Positions 43,503-55,208 of a stretch of DNA of 64,000 bases are shown here, piece after piece. The translations under genes and the position numbers were made by a program. The notes beneath the pieces are model-generated. The model was not told the origin of the DNA, ran no database searches, and saw only the letters and a program-made list of their open reading frames with translations. The stretch lies in the NCBI GenBank assembly GCA_900660155.1, contig CABFPE010000166.1, positions 1,041,770 through 1,105,769 of the forward strand. Reading direction: 5' to 3'. The stretch comes from Hofstenia miamia (Eukaryota; Xenacoelomorpha; Acoela; Hofsteniidae). How positions within the stretch are numbered: the first letter of the stretch is position 1; every line of letters starts with the position of its first letter.

Positions 43503-45690
43503 TTACTCAGGGATTTAATAACACAATGTGTAGCTGAGAAAGAAAACTAAATCTCTAAGATTATGTCCAAAAATCACGAGTGTTCAATATACCAACAAGG
43601 GATTGAACTCGAACTCTCGAAAGTATATCAAAAAGTCCGATGCTTAGTACTTAAAATACGAAAAGACTCCTGTCTATGATAACATTTCAACACCACAACG
43701 ATTCTTGTCAATGTCACTCAAATTCTACTCAGTGAATCCGACTATTTATAAAACCCACTGAGCGTACAGGAATGTAACAATAAATGTACCTTATTTCCTT
43801 ATACTGCAAGTTCAATACTATATGTAATTATAAGTTTGATTTTTAAAAGCGTATTTTCAAACTTAGTCTTGAACTAGTAATTTACTAAATACCTCAAATA
43901 AATAGAACACGCTTATGCTTTATTTTGTATTAGATTTTAACAAAAGAAGAAATGTAAACCGAATTCTGGTAGTGATTTTATAACGTAGATTACTACTAAA
44001 AAGGGAAAAACTTAACCACTAAAAAGTTCCGAAATTGCTAATGTCTAGGTTACCAAAATGGTTATATACTCGAGCTTCTAAAAATTTATCAAAAGCACGG
44101 TGAAATAGAATTAATAAAACCCGAAATGGTTCCCTATTATTTTAAAAGTTAAACAGACAACACTTCTTTGTAAATGTCTTGCGATATTTGACAAATCACT
44201 GTGTTCCTTTTTATCAACAAAAGAGTACACGGTATTATTGAAATTTAAGTTACTCTCTTGAGCTATTACAAAACCAATATATGCTAATGTAAATTAGATT
44301 TTAAGACAGGTCTTTCCAAACGTTAATGCGAAACGACCGATTTTATCAACTACACGGACCACCTCTTATCAGGGCTACTTGTTTGTACTTGAATAATCCA
44401 CAACGTCTCACACGAATTTAAGATAAACAAAATGTTTTCTCTCAGAAAGAGTAGTTTAGATGAACAATTTTTATGCAATATAAATACAACATTACAATGC
44501 TTAGAATTTCCTTAAAGGTCTTTCTTGACTAACACGGTTTGAAGTTTTAGTACAAAGAACACAATTCACTAAGATGTCTCTCGTCCCCTAATGGGATTCT
44601 ACCAAACTTAATGTTTAATAAGTTTCTATTTGCACACAGAGAGAACACGCTAATGTTCTATGACAATTTTCTATTTTATTTGTTAATGCAATTAAGGGAC
44701 TCTTTATTTTAATTCAGTCCCCTCGTATTTTCCCAAACAAAATTCTCTGTACTGTTGAGTGTTAATGATAGTTTCTAATTCCCAACAGTTGATACTTAAT
44801 TCCTTTAAAACAAAGCCGCCTTAGTTTTGTTGTACTTTCATGCAACAACTTTATTCTCTCAAAAGTAAATTAAAAGCAAAATAAAAACAAACGATAACTT
44901 ATTTATTTTACAAACAGGAGAGTGCTTATACAAGTCCCAATAATAAACGAATCAAATCACTAAAGTCACATGTTATATTTAATACTAAATGAAATCTCCA
45001 ATACTAATGAATAAGTTATCAATTTCAAAACCTTTACCTGACGATTATCACCACGAAACATAGAATAACTTCCAAAAGATATTCAAGATCAGAGTTACCA
45101 AACCAAATGAAAATAAAGTTTGAATGCTCAAACTTGCCAACTTTGAAATTAATAAATCTTGGATTTACCTTCAGGAATTATGCGAGAGTATAAAACTTCT
45201 TGGAGAGGGGGTTGTGTCTGTGTTTTCTATGAAGTTTTGAAGGTTTTTATACCCTGTCCTACGTCATTGTCCTCTGGTTGGATATTTATTTTTAGTTCCA
45301 AATTTAGCTTGACATTTTTGGCCAATTTTAGCAGTTAATGTCACGTCCGTTATCCTCTCATTGTTTGGAGTACCACCTCATTAATAGTTCCTTTTTCTTT
45401 TACATTACCTCGTCAAGCACTTAAAAAGCTTGTTAACCATCTTTTTACCAAGTAATAGCCTCTTAAGCTGATGCAAGCTTCTCGCAATTTCGGTAAACAT
45501 CTAACAAATGCAGTAAATTCCGTTTTCTTCAAAGTCATTTCTTTTCAGTAAAATTTAAAATTTATTTAGGGAAACGAAATCCTTAATTCATTTTTCAGAA
45601 TTAATTTTTAAATTCTCGAAACATAGAAATTTTTCCAAACAGTTTAGAAATCAGGAACTGAATCAGATTCCACTTTTATCACATTCGCCA
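43503..45690 (-). mobile_element. Unclassified 2.2-kb insertion in a LINE, with a TATA promoter-like site
   Basis: It splits the minus-strand LINE between its endonuclease (45690 up) and linker (43490 down). The flanks end in CCGGATTT and CCAGATTT, possibly a short target duplication. No open frame above about 60 codons occurs. On minus, GTATAAAAACC near 45252 is a good TATA box, and GAAGGTAAAT near 45170 resembles a splice donor. Near 43590-43660 (minus) a tRNA-like T-arm, GAGTTCGAGTTCAATCCC, follows GGACTTTTTGAT. It could be a solo terminal repeat or composite non-coding element; I cannot decide. Confidence 0.35.
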
Positions 45691-46235
45691 CTGCCAGATT
45701 TGACTAATGGCTTTCAAGAAGTTCTACCCAAATTTTATCATTATTATATCTCCGTATTGATAGATAAGCAAGTAATGATACAATGATCAGAATAGGGACA
45801 TTCACTGCAGGCATACTTGTAATGGTTAACATTTTCAATGAGAAAGTAATCAATTAATGTTGAAGATTTGTTATTCAGTCTTGTCGGTATATTGGAATTA
45901 ATTGTGTTAAGATCAACAGCATCTAGTAAATAATTTAANTTTCTTTTAGAGAACATTTTAATTCGTTTTCTATTTCTGTAATAAATTCGTTAATCTGATT
46001 TTTACTCGGACAGTAATTGATGAATGATTTTTTCATGCTTTTTTGCAGAATGCATATTTCGATCCATAGACTCTCAAAATTTGTCATCAATCTTAAATTG
46101 GGTCGATTTCTGAGTATCTTCCATTAACAATTGGAATAGATTCTTTTATGAAAATTTTAACAAACAAAAGATATAACTATTTGTCCATTAACTGTTTGTC
46201 TTTTTTATTACCAACTGAAATTTATATAGAAAATA
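45690..46235 (-). mobile_element. LINE endonuclease half (continuation of the 40745-43490 copy)
   Basis: On minus: ESLWIEICILQKSMKKSFIN and SKNQINEFITEIENEL, then LNYLLDAVDLNTINSNIPTR, LNNKSSTLIDYFLIEN and CSECPYSDHCIITCLS. The single N at 45939 falls inside this block. Left of 45690 the homology stops at the insertion. Confidence 0.75.
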
Positions 46236-49200
46236 TTCAAATTAAACGAGATAAGATAAGATCAGATAAGATATTCTTTATTCAGATAATATTTTCAATT
46301 ACAAGACTGGTTATTATCTGAATAGCGTCAAGAATGGTAACAAATAACTATAATATTTACAAAAAAATAAAACTACAAAATCTGTTCTATTCAGGCTATT
46401 GATATTAATTGCACGTTATTGTATAATCTTTATTGTAAAAGTTGAATCCTAACGATGATTTACCCAAACTGAATTTTTCCTTAAACATAAATGTTTTCAA
46501 TTTTCTTTTAAACTTATTTGCACTCCTAATCATTTTAATTTCATTTGGTAATCGATTCCAATTGTAAATTGCAAAATTAATAAAAGACTGTTGCTTGATT
46601 TTTTACGAAATGTAATATGCTAGTATAATGATTAGTTCTTATATTGCACTTATGACAAAATGATATTGAATTATAAGGAGGTAATTGATTTGTTATTTTA
46701 AAAAACTATCAAAATATTAAAAATAAAAATTTGATTTGTAAACAGCAAGGATGACAAAATGTAATTTCTTGTTTTGTAGTAGTTTTCTGACAAAAATTCA
46801 ATGCCATTTTTACTAATGATTCATTTAAATTTGAAAAAGTGTATTTGCATAATTAAGATTACTCATGACTAAAACATGTAATAATTGAATCATATTGGCA
46901 GAGGGTAAATGTTCAGCTACGTGTGATATTGTTTTAATTCTCATTGCCATGCGCTTTAAGATTTCTTTTACTTGAAGCTTGTATGTTAATTTTGAGTCAA
47001 TAGTTATGCCTAGATATTTGAAGGATTCTTTAGGGGATATTGAGGCGTTATTAAAAGTGAAAAATTTGTTAGTAATACACTTTTTCCCTGAGAATTCAGG
47101 CTGTAAAATTCTGTTTTTCACAGTTGTTGTTTAATTTGTGCATGTTAAAATATTTACTCAATTTTTCACAATTTGTTCTACATCATTTATTGCTTGATTT
47201 AAGGATGTATTCCCACTAAAAATACATGTATCATCGGCGTATTGAATCAATTGACAATTCGCATGTTGCTGCATGTCGTTTACATATATGTTAAAAAGTA
47301 GTGGTCCAAGAATGGTACCTTGTGGTACTCCGTTTTTTATTGATAGTCAATTAGAGAAAATATTATTTAATTCACGCACTGAATTCTGTTAGTTAGATAT
47401 TAATTTAACGGTACTTTCAGAAAATCCTAGCTTTTCTAATTTCATGTATAAGATATCGTGATTAATAGATTCAAAAGCTTTTGAAAGATCGAGACAGACC
47501 ACTGCAACAAATTGATCAGAGTCAAGAGATGATCGCCAATTTTCGGTAGCATACAAAAGAGCACCATCAGTTGAAGTATTCTTGCGGAAACCAAATCGTG
47601 TTTTTGATTGGTGTTTTGAAAGGTGATCACTAATTTGATTATGTAAGAGTCGTTCAAACATTTTACTTATTGGTGAAGTAATTGAGATCGGCCTATAATT
47701 AATAGCTAAAGTTACATCTTTCTTTTTGAAAACCGGAGTAATATATGCTTGTTTCAAACAATTTAGAAAGTTGTTTTGATTTAAGGATTCATTGAAGATG
47801 AAATTTAAAGGTTCAGCAATTATAGAGGCAGTTCCTTTAAATATCCAGGAAGGAATTTTATATGGACCACTAAATTTATTGGGTTTTAGTTTATTAATTG
47901 CTTTAATAATTTCGTACGTTGTACGAAAAACGAAAAATGAATTGAGGTATTTTATTATAAAAACTTGGTTATTGATATTTGATATAGGGTCCTTTAAATT
48001 TTCCGAAGTAAAAAAATGTTTCGTTTAGTACTGTTAAAATCGTTTGTAAATGAGTTCTCATCAGAGTCTCTATTCTCCTCAATGATTGTAGATTTAGATT
48101 TTACAGTGTTAGCAATTTCATGAATGAGCTTCCATTTGGACCTTTGGTTTGGTAAAATTTTGAATTCATAGTTAATATATTTATTAAAAGATTTACGATT
48201 TTCAATATTTGAAAAATTTCTTGCTTTTAAATAAGCTAAGAAATTTTCGCTAGATTTTGTCAATGGGAAATTTTTAAAAGCGTTGTTTTTTTCAATAATC
48301 AATTTTTTGCATAAATCAGTTAACCAAGGTTTAGACTTGTTATATTTAGAAGAAGAATTTTTAAAATATTTGTTAAGTCAGATCTTCTTTTCTGGACAGG
48401 AAATATTAAGGCGTTTTTCAAAGATGGAAATAAAATTTTTCATCATAGATTTAGTATCTTGTGCATAATACACTTCATGGCAATTTTCTAGAGTCAGCGA
48501 TAATTTTAGTTTTTCAACATCATGATTATTATTTTCCGAATTGTGGTCCATTTCCTAACTATTGAATTTACTGGTTTCATTTTTATAAAGCTAATAGAAG
48601 TAATGCAATGATCAGAGAATGAACATTCAGCAGTAAGATATTTAAGTTTTGAAAAATCATTATCTGACACTATGAAGTAATCAATAAGCGTGCTACTCGT
48701 TGCAGTGACCCTTGACGGCGTAATTTTTTTAACAATATTCAGATTAAACATATTTAATAAAATGCCAATTTTATCTCGTTCTTTTTGGTCCCAATAATTA
48801 ATGTTGTAGTCTCCCATTAAAACAATATCTATATTTTCCGAAGCAGCTAGAACCAATTCATTTTCCTATTGCTCTATGAAATAATTTGAATATTTTTTGT
48901 GCGGAGAATAAGAAACATTTATCAGTTGTTTTTTATATGTACCATTTTTTAAAGGATTTGATATTTCTACCCACAAGCTTTCAAATTTAAATACGTCGCT
49001 ATACTTTATATCCTCACGTAATTTAGGTTTGAAAATTTTTTGTATTAATAATGAGACTTTTTCACCACTCGATTTTCCTAATAGATTATTAGTTTGCCTA
49101 TCTTTTCTAAACAAACAAAATGATTTAGTGAATGACCAACAATTATCAAAGTCTTTGTTTGACAACCAGGTTTCCGAGATTCCTAGAAGAACATCATTTT

Positions 49201-49712
49201 TAAAATTGGACATAAATTGCTTAAATTCAAAATGTTTCTTTCACAGGTTTGAAAATTAATTTGCCCATAGTTAATAGTGCTATTTTTTGCATTCAATCTT
49301 TCGAAATAAGTATCGTAATCTAATATCGGACCAGGGTTCTTTTGAATGCCATGAAGAATTAATAATAAGAAGAAAAATATTGAGATACTTAGTAATTTTT
49401 TAAAGCTGATAAACACGATGAAGATGTTTTTGTTGTTTATAGGAGAATATTGATTTAATTTATAGTAGCATAATGTTCTTCTTTTTATATTCAAAACATG
49501 GGTAGTTTCGTATTTTCATCACGAAAAAATAAGTTAAGTAACAATAGAAGGATTAACCATTTTGAATGAAAATTATTTTTAGCATTTAGATGATGAAATT
49601 TCAATAGCCTGAGCGTCGTTAGTAAAGGCACAAAACATAAATATTTACAAGACATTGTTAAAAGTTAGGAAAGACCTTAGCTTGTGAATTTCTGCTAGTG
49701 TGATTAGGCCAA

Positions 49713-50135
49713 TTATACTGATGAGGCGGAAGAAGTGTTTGGCGCTGCGGGTGTTCGAACGTGGGCGACATGAGGGTGGCGGTTGAAACGTGTCGGTGCA
49801 GTGCTGTAATAGCGTTGAGTACGGGGCGGTGTTTCATCAAAGAATTCTTTGATCTTGCGCGCTAGTGTTGAGTAACTTCTTTTTGAGAAATGGATACCAT
49901 CCTGTGCAAATAATTAACGGTTGATGTTATGTCCTAAATAAAAAGATTGAAAGTTGTTAAAAACGGTATACTCTATAATTTTTGCGTTTTGGTGGATAAG
50001 AAAATTAAGTTATTGAATCTTTTTATTCAATGTGCTATCATCTGGAAACGGAGCGAATTCTCCTACAAAAATTACAGCGGACCTAAAAATATGTTTTAAA
50101 GCGTTAATTAAATTTTTAAATAAAATAGTGTATTC
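49713..50135 (-). pseudogene. LINE ORF1 with SGNH-esterase-like domain
   Basis: On minus the frame gives SAVIFVGEFAPFPDDSTLNK, then after stops NFQSFYLGHNINR and AQDGIHFSKRSYSTLARKIK, ending PAAPNTSSASSV stop. DGIHFS..GY..LA..I is the final Asp-x-x-His block of SGNH hydrolases, which CR1-clade LINEs carry in ORF1. This supports a CR1-type assignment for the 46240-50400 copy. In-frame stops make it dead. Confidence 0.6.
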
Positions 50136-50296
50136 TGTCGCGACGTTTTTCTTAGGCCGTGAAACTTGTGTCCATTCATCTTTCTCTGGAGTTTTGATCT
50201 GCCTAACCTCATTTCTTCATGTGCGAGAACAGTGTGGAGTAAGCTGTGCAATGTTAAAAGCTCTTCCTTTGATAGATTGTTCAAAGGAGCTAGAAG

Positions 50297-50312
50297 TGTG
50301 TATAAGAGACAG
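50297..50312. other. 16-base match to the Tn5/Nextera mosaic end
   Basis: TGTGTATAAGAGACAG on + equals the last 16 bases of the 19-bp Tn5 mosaic end used in transposase-based sequencing libraries. It may be a leftover adapter at a join. See finding. Confidence 0.5.
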
Positions 50313-50429
50313 CTGTTACACTCCCTCGTTATGAAATTTTCACTACTGAGTGAACGTAGGACATAGAGCTCAGCAGGACCAACCACTCGCTGAGAAATCA
50401 TCTCAGCGTATCAAAGAAATCATCTCCGC

Positions 50430-50960
50430 AAGTAAACTCATGCAAGCTTCTTGGTGTTGTTTTACAAAATAATCTAAAATGGACAGAAAATACCAATTAC
50501 AATGTTAAAAAAGCAGCAAAAAGACTTCACTGAATTACACTTCTAAAAATATCAAGTGCATCAACTTCAGAATTAGTTTTAATATATAAGACCCTGATTG
50601 GACCAATATTTGAATATTGCTCTCCTGTTTGGAATTATGCCTTAACACAAAAGGAAATTGCCATAATCGAACGTATTCAGAGACGTGCATTTAAAATCAT
50701 AAGACCGTCATTAAATTACATGGAATCGTGCATTGATCTACAATGCTTAGCTCTTAACAAACGTAGAGAAATACATTGTAATTCAATATGGAAAACCTGC
50801 AAAGTGACAAACATCAACTTCATTACTTTATTCCCAAAATAAAACAAAACACTATAATTTTCGAAAAACTCGCAATTACTCAATGTGTACTAGAACAAAC
50901 AGATTGTTAAACAGCAGTTCAATCATCAAAAGAAATTCTATGAAATCATAATAATAACTT
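50430..50960 (+). mobile_element. LINE 3' fragment (RT thumb to C-terminus)
   Basis: On +: KLLGVVLQNNLKWTENTNYN, LVLIYKTLIGPIFEYCSPVW, ALTQKEIAIIERIQRRAFKI and LDLQCLALNKRREI. This is the standard segment after the RT domain in CR1/Jockey-like elements. One stop lies near 50530. It sits head to head with the minus-strand LINE at 46240-50400. Confidence 0.8.
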
Positions 50961-51084
50961 TTTGTTAATTTCATTTACGTTTATTTTTGCACTTTGTATA
51001 TTCGATCATTATTTATGGCCGTGGCAAGGAGGTTCCACTCTTTTCTAATTGGTCGAGAGGTGGGTGAAAGGAGGTTCCACTTTT

Positions 51085-53000
51085 TTCGTGGAAGTTATTG
51101 ATTCATGTACTTTTATTTGTTTTTATGTTATTTATGTGACCTAACTTAGTTTGCATGTTTTATTTGAATTACATAATTGCTTTTTTATTAATATACGTGA
51201 CATTGTATAGTCATTGATTCAGTATACTTTTACTAGTTTTAATGTTATTTATGTGGCCAAATTTAGTTTGGATGTTTTACTTTACTTTACAGACTTGTTT
51301 TTTTATAAATATGTGTGACATTGTATAGTCATTGATTAATGTACTTTTACTAGTGACTTACTTATTTATGTGGCCTTATTTAGTTTGCATGTTTTATTTT
51401 ACATTACATACTTGTTTTTATTAATATATGTGACATTGTATAGTCATTGATTCATGTACTTTTACTAGTGACTTACTTATTTATGTGGCCTAATTTAGTT
51501 TGCATCAGAGATGAAACCGGCTACCGTCCAGCCGAGGCCGGCTGGACCGGTGCCGGCAACTTACCGGGCTGCAGCCGCTTTTAAATTTCATGAAAGGCTG
51601 GTAAAATTACCGGCCAAAATTATAAAAAATATTCTTGTTTTATCTTATAAACAGGAGGAATTTCTAGTATGAGCAATTTACAGTATTGCAATTCGAATAA
51701 TAATTACATATACATTCTGGAATCTCTTCTAAATTTTGCTACAAACGGAGTTGTTCTGCTTTTTGATAAGGTAATTTTACTTCAGTTTTCTATGAAACGT
51801 ATTAATAATATTAAAAGAATCTGTTTATAATAATGAAAATATAATGTATAAGATTTACGCTTGAAATTTGGAGACCTCATTCAAATAAAGCAACTGGAAC
51901 CCTTGTATTTTAATAATATTGGAAGGGGACGCTCAAAATAAATTTGAAGAATGCAGAAAGATATTTAGATACAAATATCAATTGACACATCTTACTAAAC
52001 GAGCAATTATATTTAGTTTTAGCGAAATATTACTTAAATTTTATTTCAATGCTAAGCAGGGTCAAATGCTACACCAATGTTTTATATATTGTAACTACCA
52101 TGCAAAGTAAACTAAATAAAAACTAAAACGTTCACAATTTTTCATTCACCGAAAGTGAAAACAGCTGATTAAAGTTATAGAAAATATCAAAACTGTGCTT
52201 TGCTAGAAATATAGTTATAATAGATTGAAATTTGCGTTAGAGATGTGATCCAAATTCAATACGTTAACAACACCGTTAACAAATGGTGTTTTACGTTAAT
52301 ATAACCGTAAACCAAATCGTTAAATTACACTCAAAATAAATTCCCTAAAGATGAAGTTTACATTAAAGGCGTGTTTTCTCCGCAAATGTTATTACAAATA
52401 ACTTTGACACATTTAGGTTATGCATATTTCTACAAATATATCTGTGCAAATCACTTGTTAACGTATTGAATTTGGATCACTTCCATTATGCAAAATCAGC
52501 TCTATGCATCGCCATGTGTAAAAACAGCTTATGTTTATATATTATACAATGTACTTGCATAGATTAAATATACAATGAAAATATAATTTACCGACCGGTA
52601 TTAGCTGTTGCCAGCCAACTACCGGCCGGCTCCAACTCTGGTTTGCATGTTTTATTTTACTTTACATACTTGTTTTTATTAATATACGTGACATTGTATA
52701 GTAATTGATTCATGTACTTTTACTAGTAACTTACTTATTATTTATGTGTTCTAATTTAGTTTGCATGTTTTATTTTACTTTATTACATACACACACGTTT
52801 CTGTTAATATACGTGACATTGTTAGTTGGGGGTTTACTTTAACGAATTTATTGATTCATGCAATTTTACTAGTTTTTGTGTTATTTACAGAGGGTCAATT
52901 TAGTTTGCATGTTTACTTTATTTGCACACATCTTTCTATTATTTGTTAATACATATGACATTGTTAGCTGACAGTTTGCTTTGCGTTCGCCATACTTAAA
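51085..53000. repeat. Tandem array of about 115-143 bp units
   Basis: The word GACATTGT recurs at 51199, 51317, 51432, 52690, 52814 and 52957. Removing the hAT insertion makes the third gap about 115 bp, so the spacings are 118, 115, 115, 124 and 143. Units share ATTTATGTGGCCTAATTTAG and TTTGCATGTTTTATTTTAC. Divergence increases to the right. Confidence 0.8.
51506..52640. mobile_element. hAT-like non-autonomous element, 1135 bp
   Basis: Starts CAGAGATGAAACCGGC and ends GCCGGCTCCAACTCTG, inverted ends of the hAT type rich in CCGG words. It is flanked by perfect 8-bp copies of GTTTGCAT (51498-51505 and 52641-52648). The interior is AT-rich with no transposase. It inserted into the tandem array. 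Confidence 0.85.
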
Positions 53001-53301
53001 CATTACAGGCATATGAAATATAGAATTACATGATAAAGGAGAGAAAAACCCTATACCTAACATAAGTGCACTTTCGTGATCTGGCACAAAGACCCTAGAA
53101 TCGATCTCGTGATGGATCCAGACCACTACTAAACACAACTCGTTTAGCTTGACATTCTATTAAATAATCAAACCGTATCAAGAAAATAATATAAGAATTC
53201 CAAATGAATTTCTTTATCAACTTCTTACAGTGGATTTAATCTATTTATAGTATTTTTGGAAAAGTACCTGTCGATTTCAAATTTAAACTGTTCGTCTGCC
53301 A

Positions 53302-53385
53302 AGATGGCGGCTAAAAATAATGGAAGCGACTTTGCCCCCTCGGTTTCGACAAAATTATTATTATCGACAGAAACTAATCTCTCAT
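53302..53385 (+). other. Isolated start context, possible first exon
   Basis: CCAAGATGGCGGC at 53297 combines an excellent start context with a YY1-type site, common at the first coding exon of housekeeping genes. The frame encodes MAAKNNGSDFAPSVSTKLLL and ends after 27 codons. I find no following exon, so it may be a decayed exon or chance. Confidence 0.2.
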
Positions 53386-54164
53386 AATTGACACTTGTTC
53401 TTACTTGGTTGCATAACACAAATTAATCTAAACTGATGATATATTTTTACAATGTTTTTTAATCATAATGGTTTTCGATCTTATTCTCCTTTTAAATCGA
53501 CGTTAGCAGCTTAGTTAATTTGGATGATGCTACAATGAAGTTTCTCTATTAAAAAGGCTACTATAATCAAATTTAATGGTGTGATAATTCCTAGTTCATT
53601 TGGAATTCAACTATATAAGAATGGAATATTCAATAATTTTATTATTTCATTTGTTATAAATGTAAATATTTTATGTACTAAGCAAAAGCCCGGCATTATG
53701 GAAGTAATTCAAGGAGCAAATATACATTAACAATATGTACCAATATTTTATTATATTGTAGTTACCCTGATCACAGCATTTGCTATATACTTGTAATAAA
53801 TATAAGAGTAGCGGAAGAATTTTTCATTCTCAATAATTAACTGAATCCTCTATAGTAACCAACTGCAATTCAATATAGAGGAGTTCTACTGCATTGATGT
53901 GAGATGATAAGTCAATTTTGATTAATCATTCTATTAATGGGTAAATTAGGTTTGTATAACTATTTAATAACATAGCATCAAGTAAGCCATTGAGGCTAAG
54001 CAAATTCACATAATTGCGTTCAAAAACAATTCTATAGTTTTATAGGTGAACTAAAATTTTTAATCTGGGCAAGGTACCAATTCTTTCCTGCTGTGGATAT
54101 TTATATAAACTCTTATCACTGGGTGCTGACAAAGTTTCATCAAATTGCCCAGATTAAAAATTTC
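53386..54164. other. Non-coding stretch, nothing recognised
   Basis: AT-rich sequence without a recognisable gene or repeat. Confidence 0.5.
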
Positions 54165-55205
54165 TTACTAAGTGTAGTTAGTACATTGGCATATCTAAAC
54201 ACTTTAACAAATGCTGCTAATACTACACTTAATGAATCAATAATAACATGAAGTAAAAAAACAATAAAACACAACAACAAAAACATGGATACAGAATTTA
54301 CAGTTTACCCAGTTTATTGCTAATTATTTTAACTAATGATATTTTTTGAAAAACTGAAATCGTTTCCATGATGTAGAACCAATTTTAGGTATAGATTTCT
54401 TCCAGATGTAGTCATTGATTTGACTTAAAATTGCTGTGAGTATTGATTATTTTAATTGGTAAGTTATTCCATAGTTCAATTGTTGAATTTAAAAATGGTT
54501 TTTTTGAGAAAACGTCTTTTAAACCTCACTTTTCTGAATTTAGAAGTCCTTGAATGATAAGTTGTATGCACATATAACGAGAATTGCAGTTTACCGTTAT
54601 GTGAGCACTGTTTTGATATATCCCAACATTTTATTAATGAAAAGTATCTCATGAAATATGAAGCATCATTAGGATTAGAATATGAACAGTCTCATAGTTG
54701 AGTAATTATCATTATCAATTTTGGTTGGACAATATAAATTTATATAGGTAAAGTCGTGAATGAATGAATAAATGAATTGAGCATGCAGTTTACATCCTCC
54801 GATAGAAAGACGATTTCCCAAGATTCATTTCCTAGGCGAGTTTTTAGAATTTCTATTAGCACTGGATCCCTTTCATTTGTATGCTGTTAGATAAAATGCA
54901 AGCTCCCGAGTCTCGTTTTTTGCAATGAAGTATATAATACTATTATCTGAATAGGGGCATTTGCTCCAGGCATACTTAAATCCTTTTCAACAAGAAAGGA
55001 ATCAATTAATGTAGAAGAGTTGTTATTTAGACTATTCAGTATACTGGAGTTAATTGTACTAAGATTAACAGCATCAAATAAATAATTCAATTTATATCTT
55101 TCTGTATTCTTCAGATAATTGATATTCCAATCGCCCATCACTATTAATGAATTATTTTCTTTTTGAAAATAATTTATTTCACCTTCAATTTCAGTAACAA
55201 ATTCG
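54165..55205 (-). mobile_element. LINE copy with large internal deletion
   Basis: 54165-54700 matches the 3' part at 40760-41300 (shared TGCTAATACTACACTTAATG). 54740-55205 is endonuclease and linker on minus: MMGDWNINYLKNTERYKLNY, LNNNSSTLIDSFLVEKDL, then LKTRLGNESWEIVFLSEDVN. The entire RT is missing between them, so this copy carries a deletion of about 2.5 kb or is two fragments. Confidence 0.72.
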
Positions 55206-55208
55206 TTA

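Larger units (their letters stand above)
46240..50400 (-). mobile_element. Nearly full-length CR1-like LINE
   Basis: Read on minus. ORF1 tail with an SGNH-esterase-like domain (about 50130-49713). ORF2: LHGIQKNPGPILDYDTYFER with a 2A-like NPGP at about 49345, GISETWLSNKDFDNCWSFTK, FESLWVEISNPLKNGTYKKQ, VLMGDYNINYWDQKER, PSRVTATSSTLIDYFIVSD, SFSDHCITSISF (to 48506); linker (48302-47994); RT with PVFKKKDVTLAINYRPISIT, TRFGFRKNTSTDGALL, LDLSKAFESINHDILY (47757-47389), GVPQGTILGPLLFNIYVNDM and QYADDTCIFSG (47340-47200); and the C-terminal YLGITIDSKLTYKLQVKEIL to 46825. YADD is intact. The 3' end has AATAAAGAATATC and a short TTATC-repeat tail at about 46250-46290. About five or more frame breaks; not active as it stands. 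Confidence 0.88.

Noticed and set aside
43560-43690. tRNA gene on minus
   Set aside because: Only the T-arm and an anticodon-like stretch match. The D-arm and acceptor pairing are not visible, so it is a tRNA-like remnant at best.
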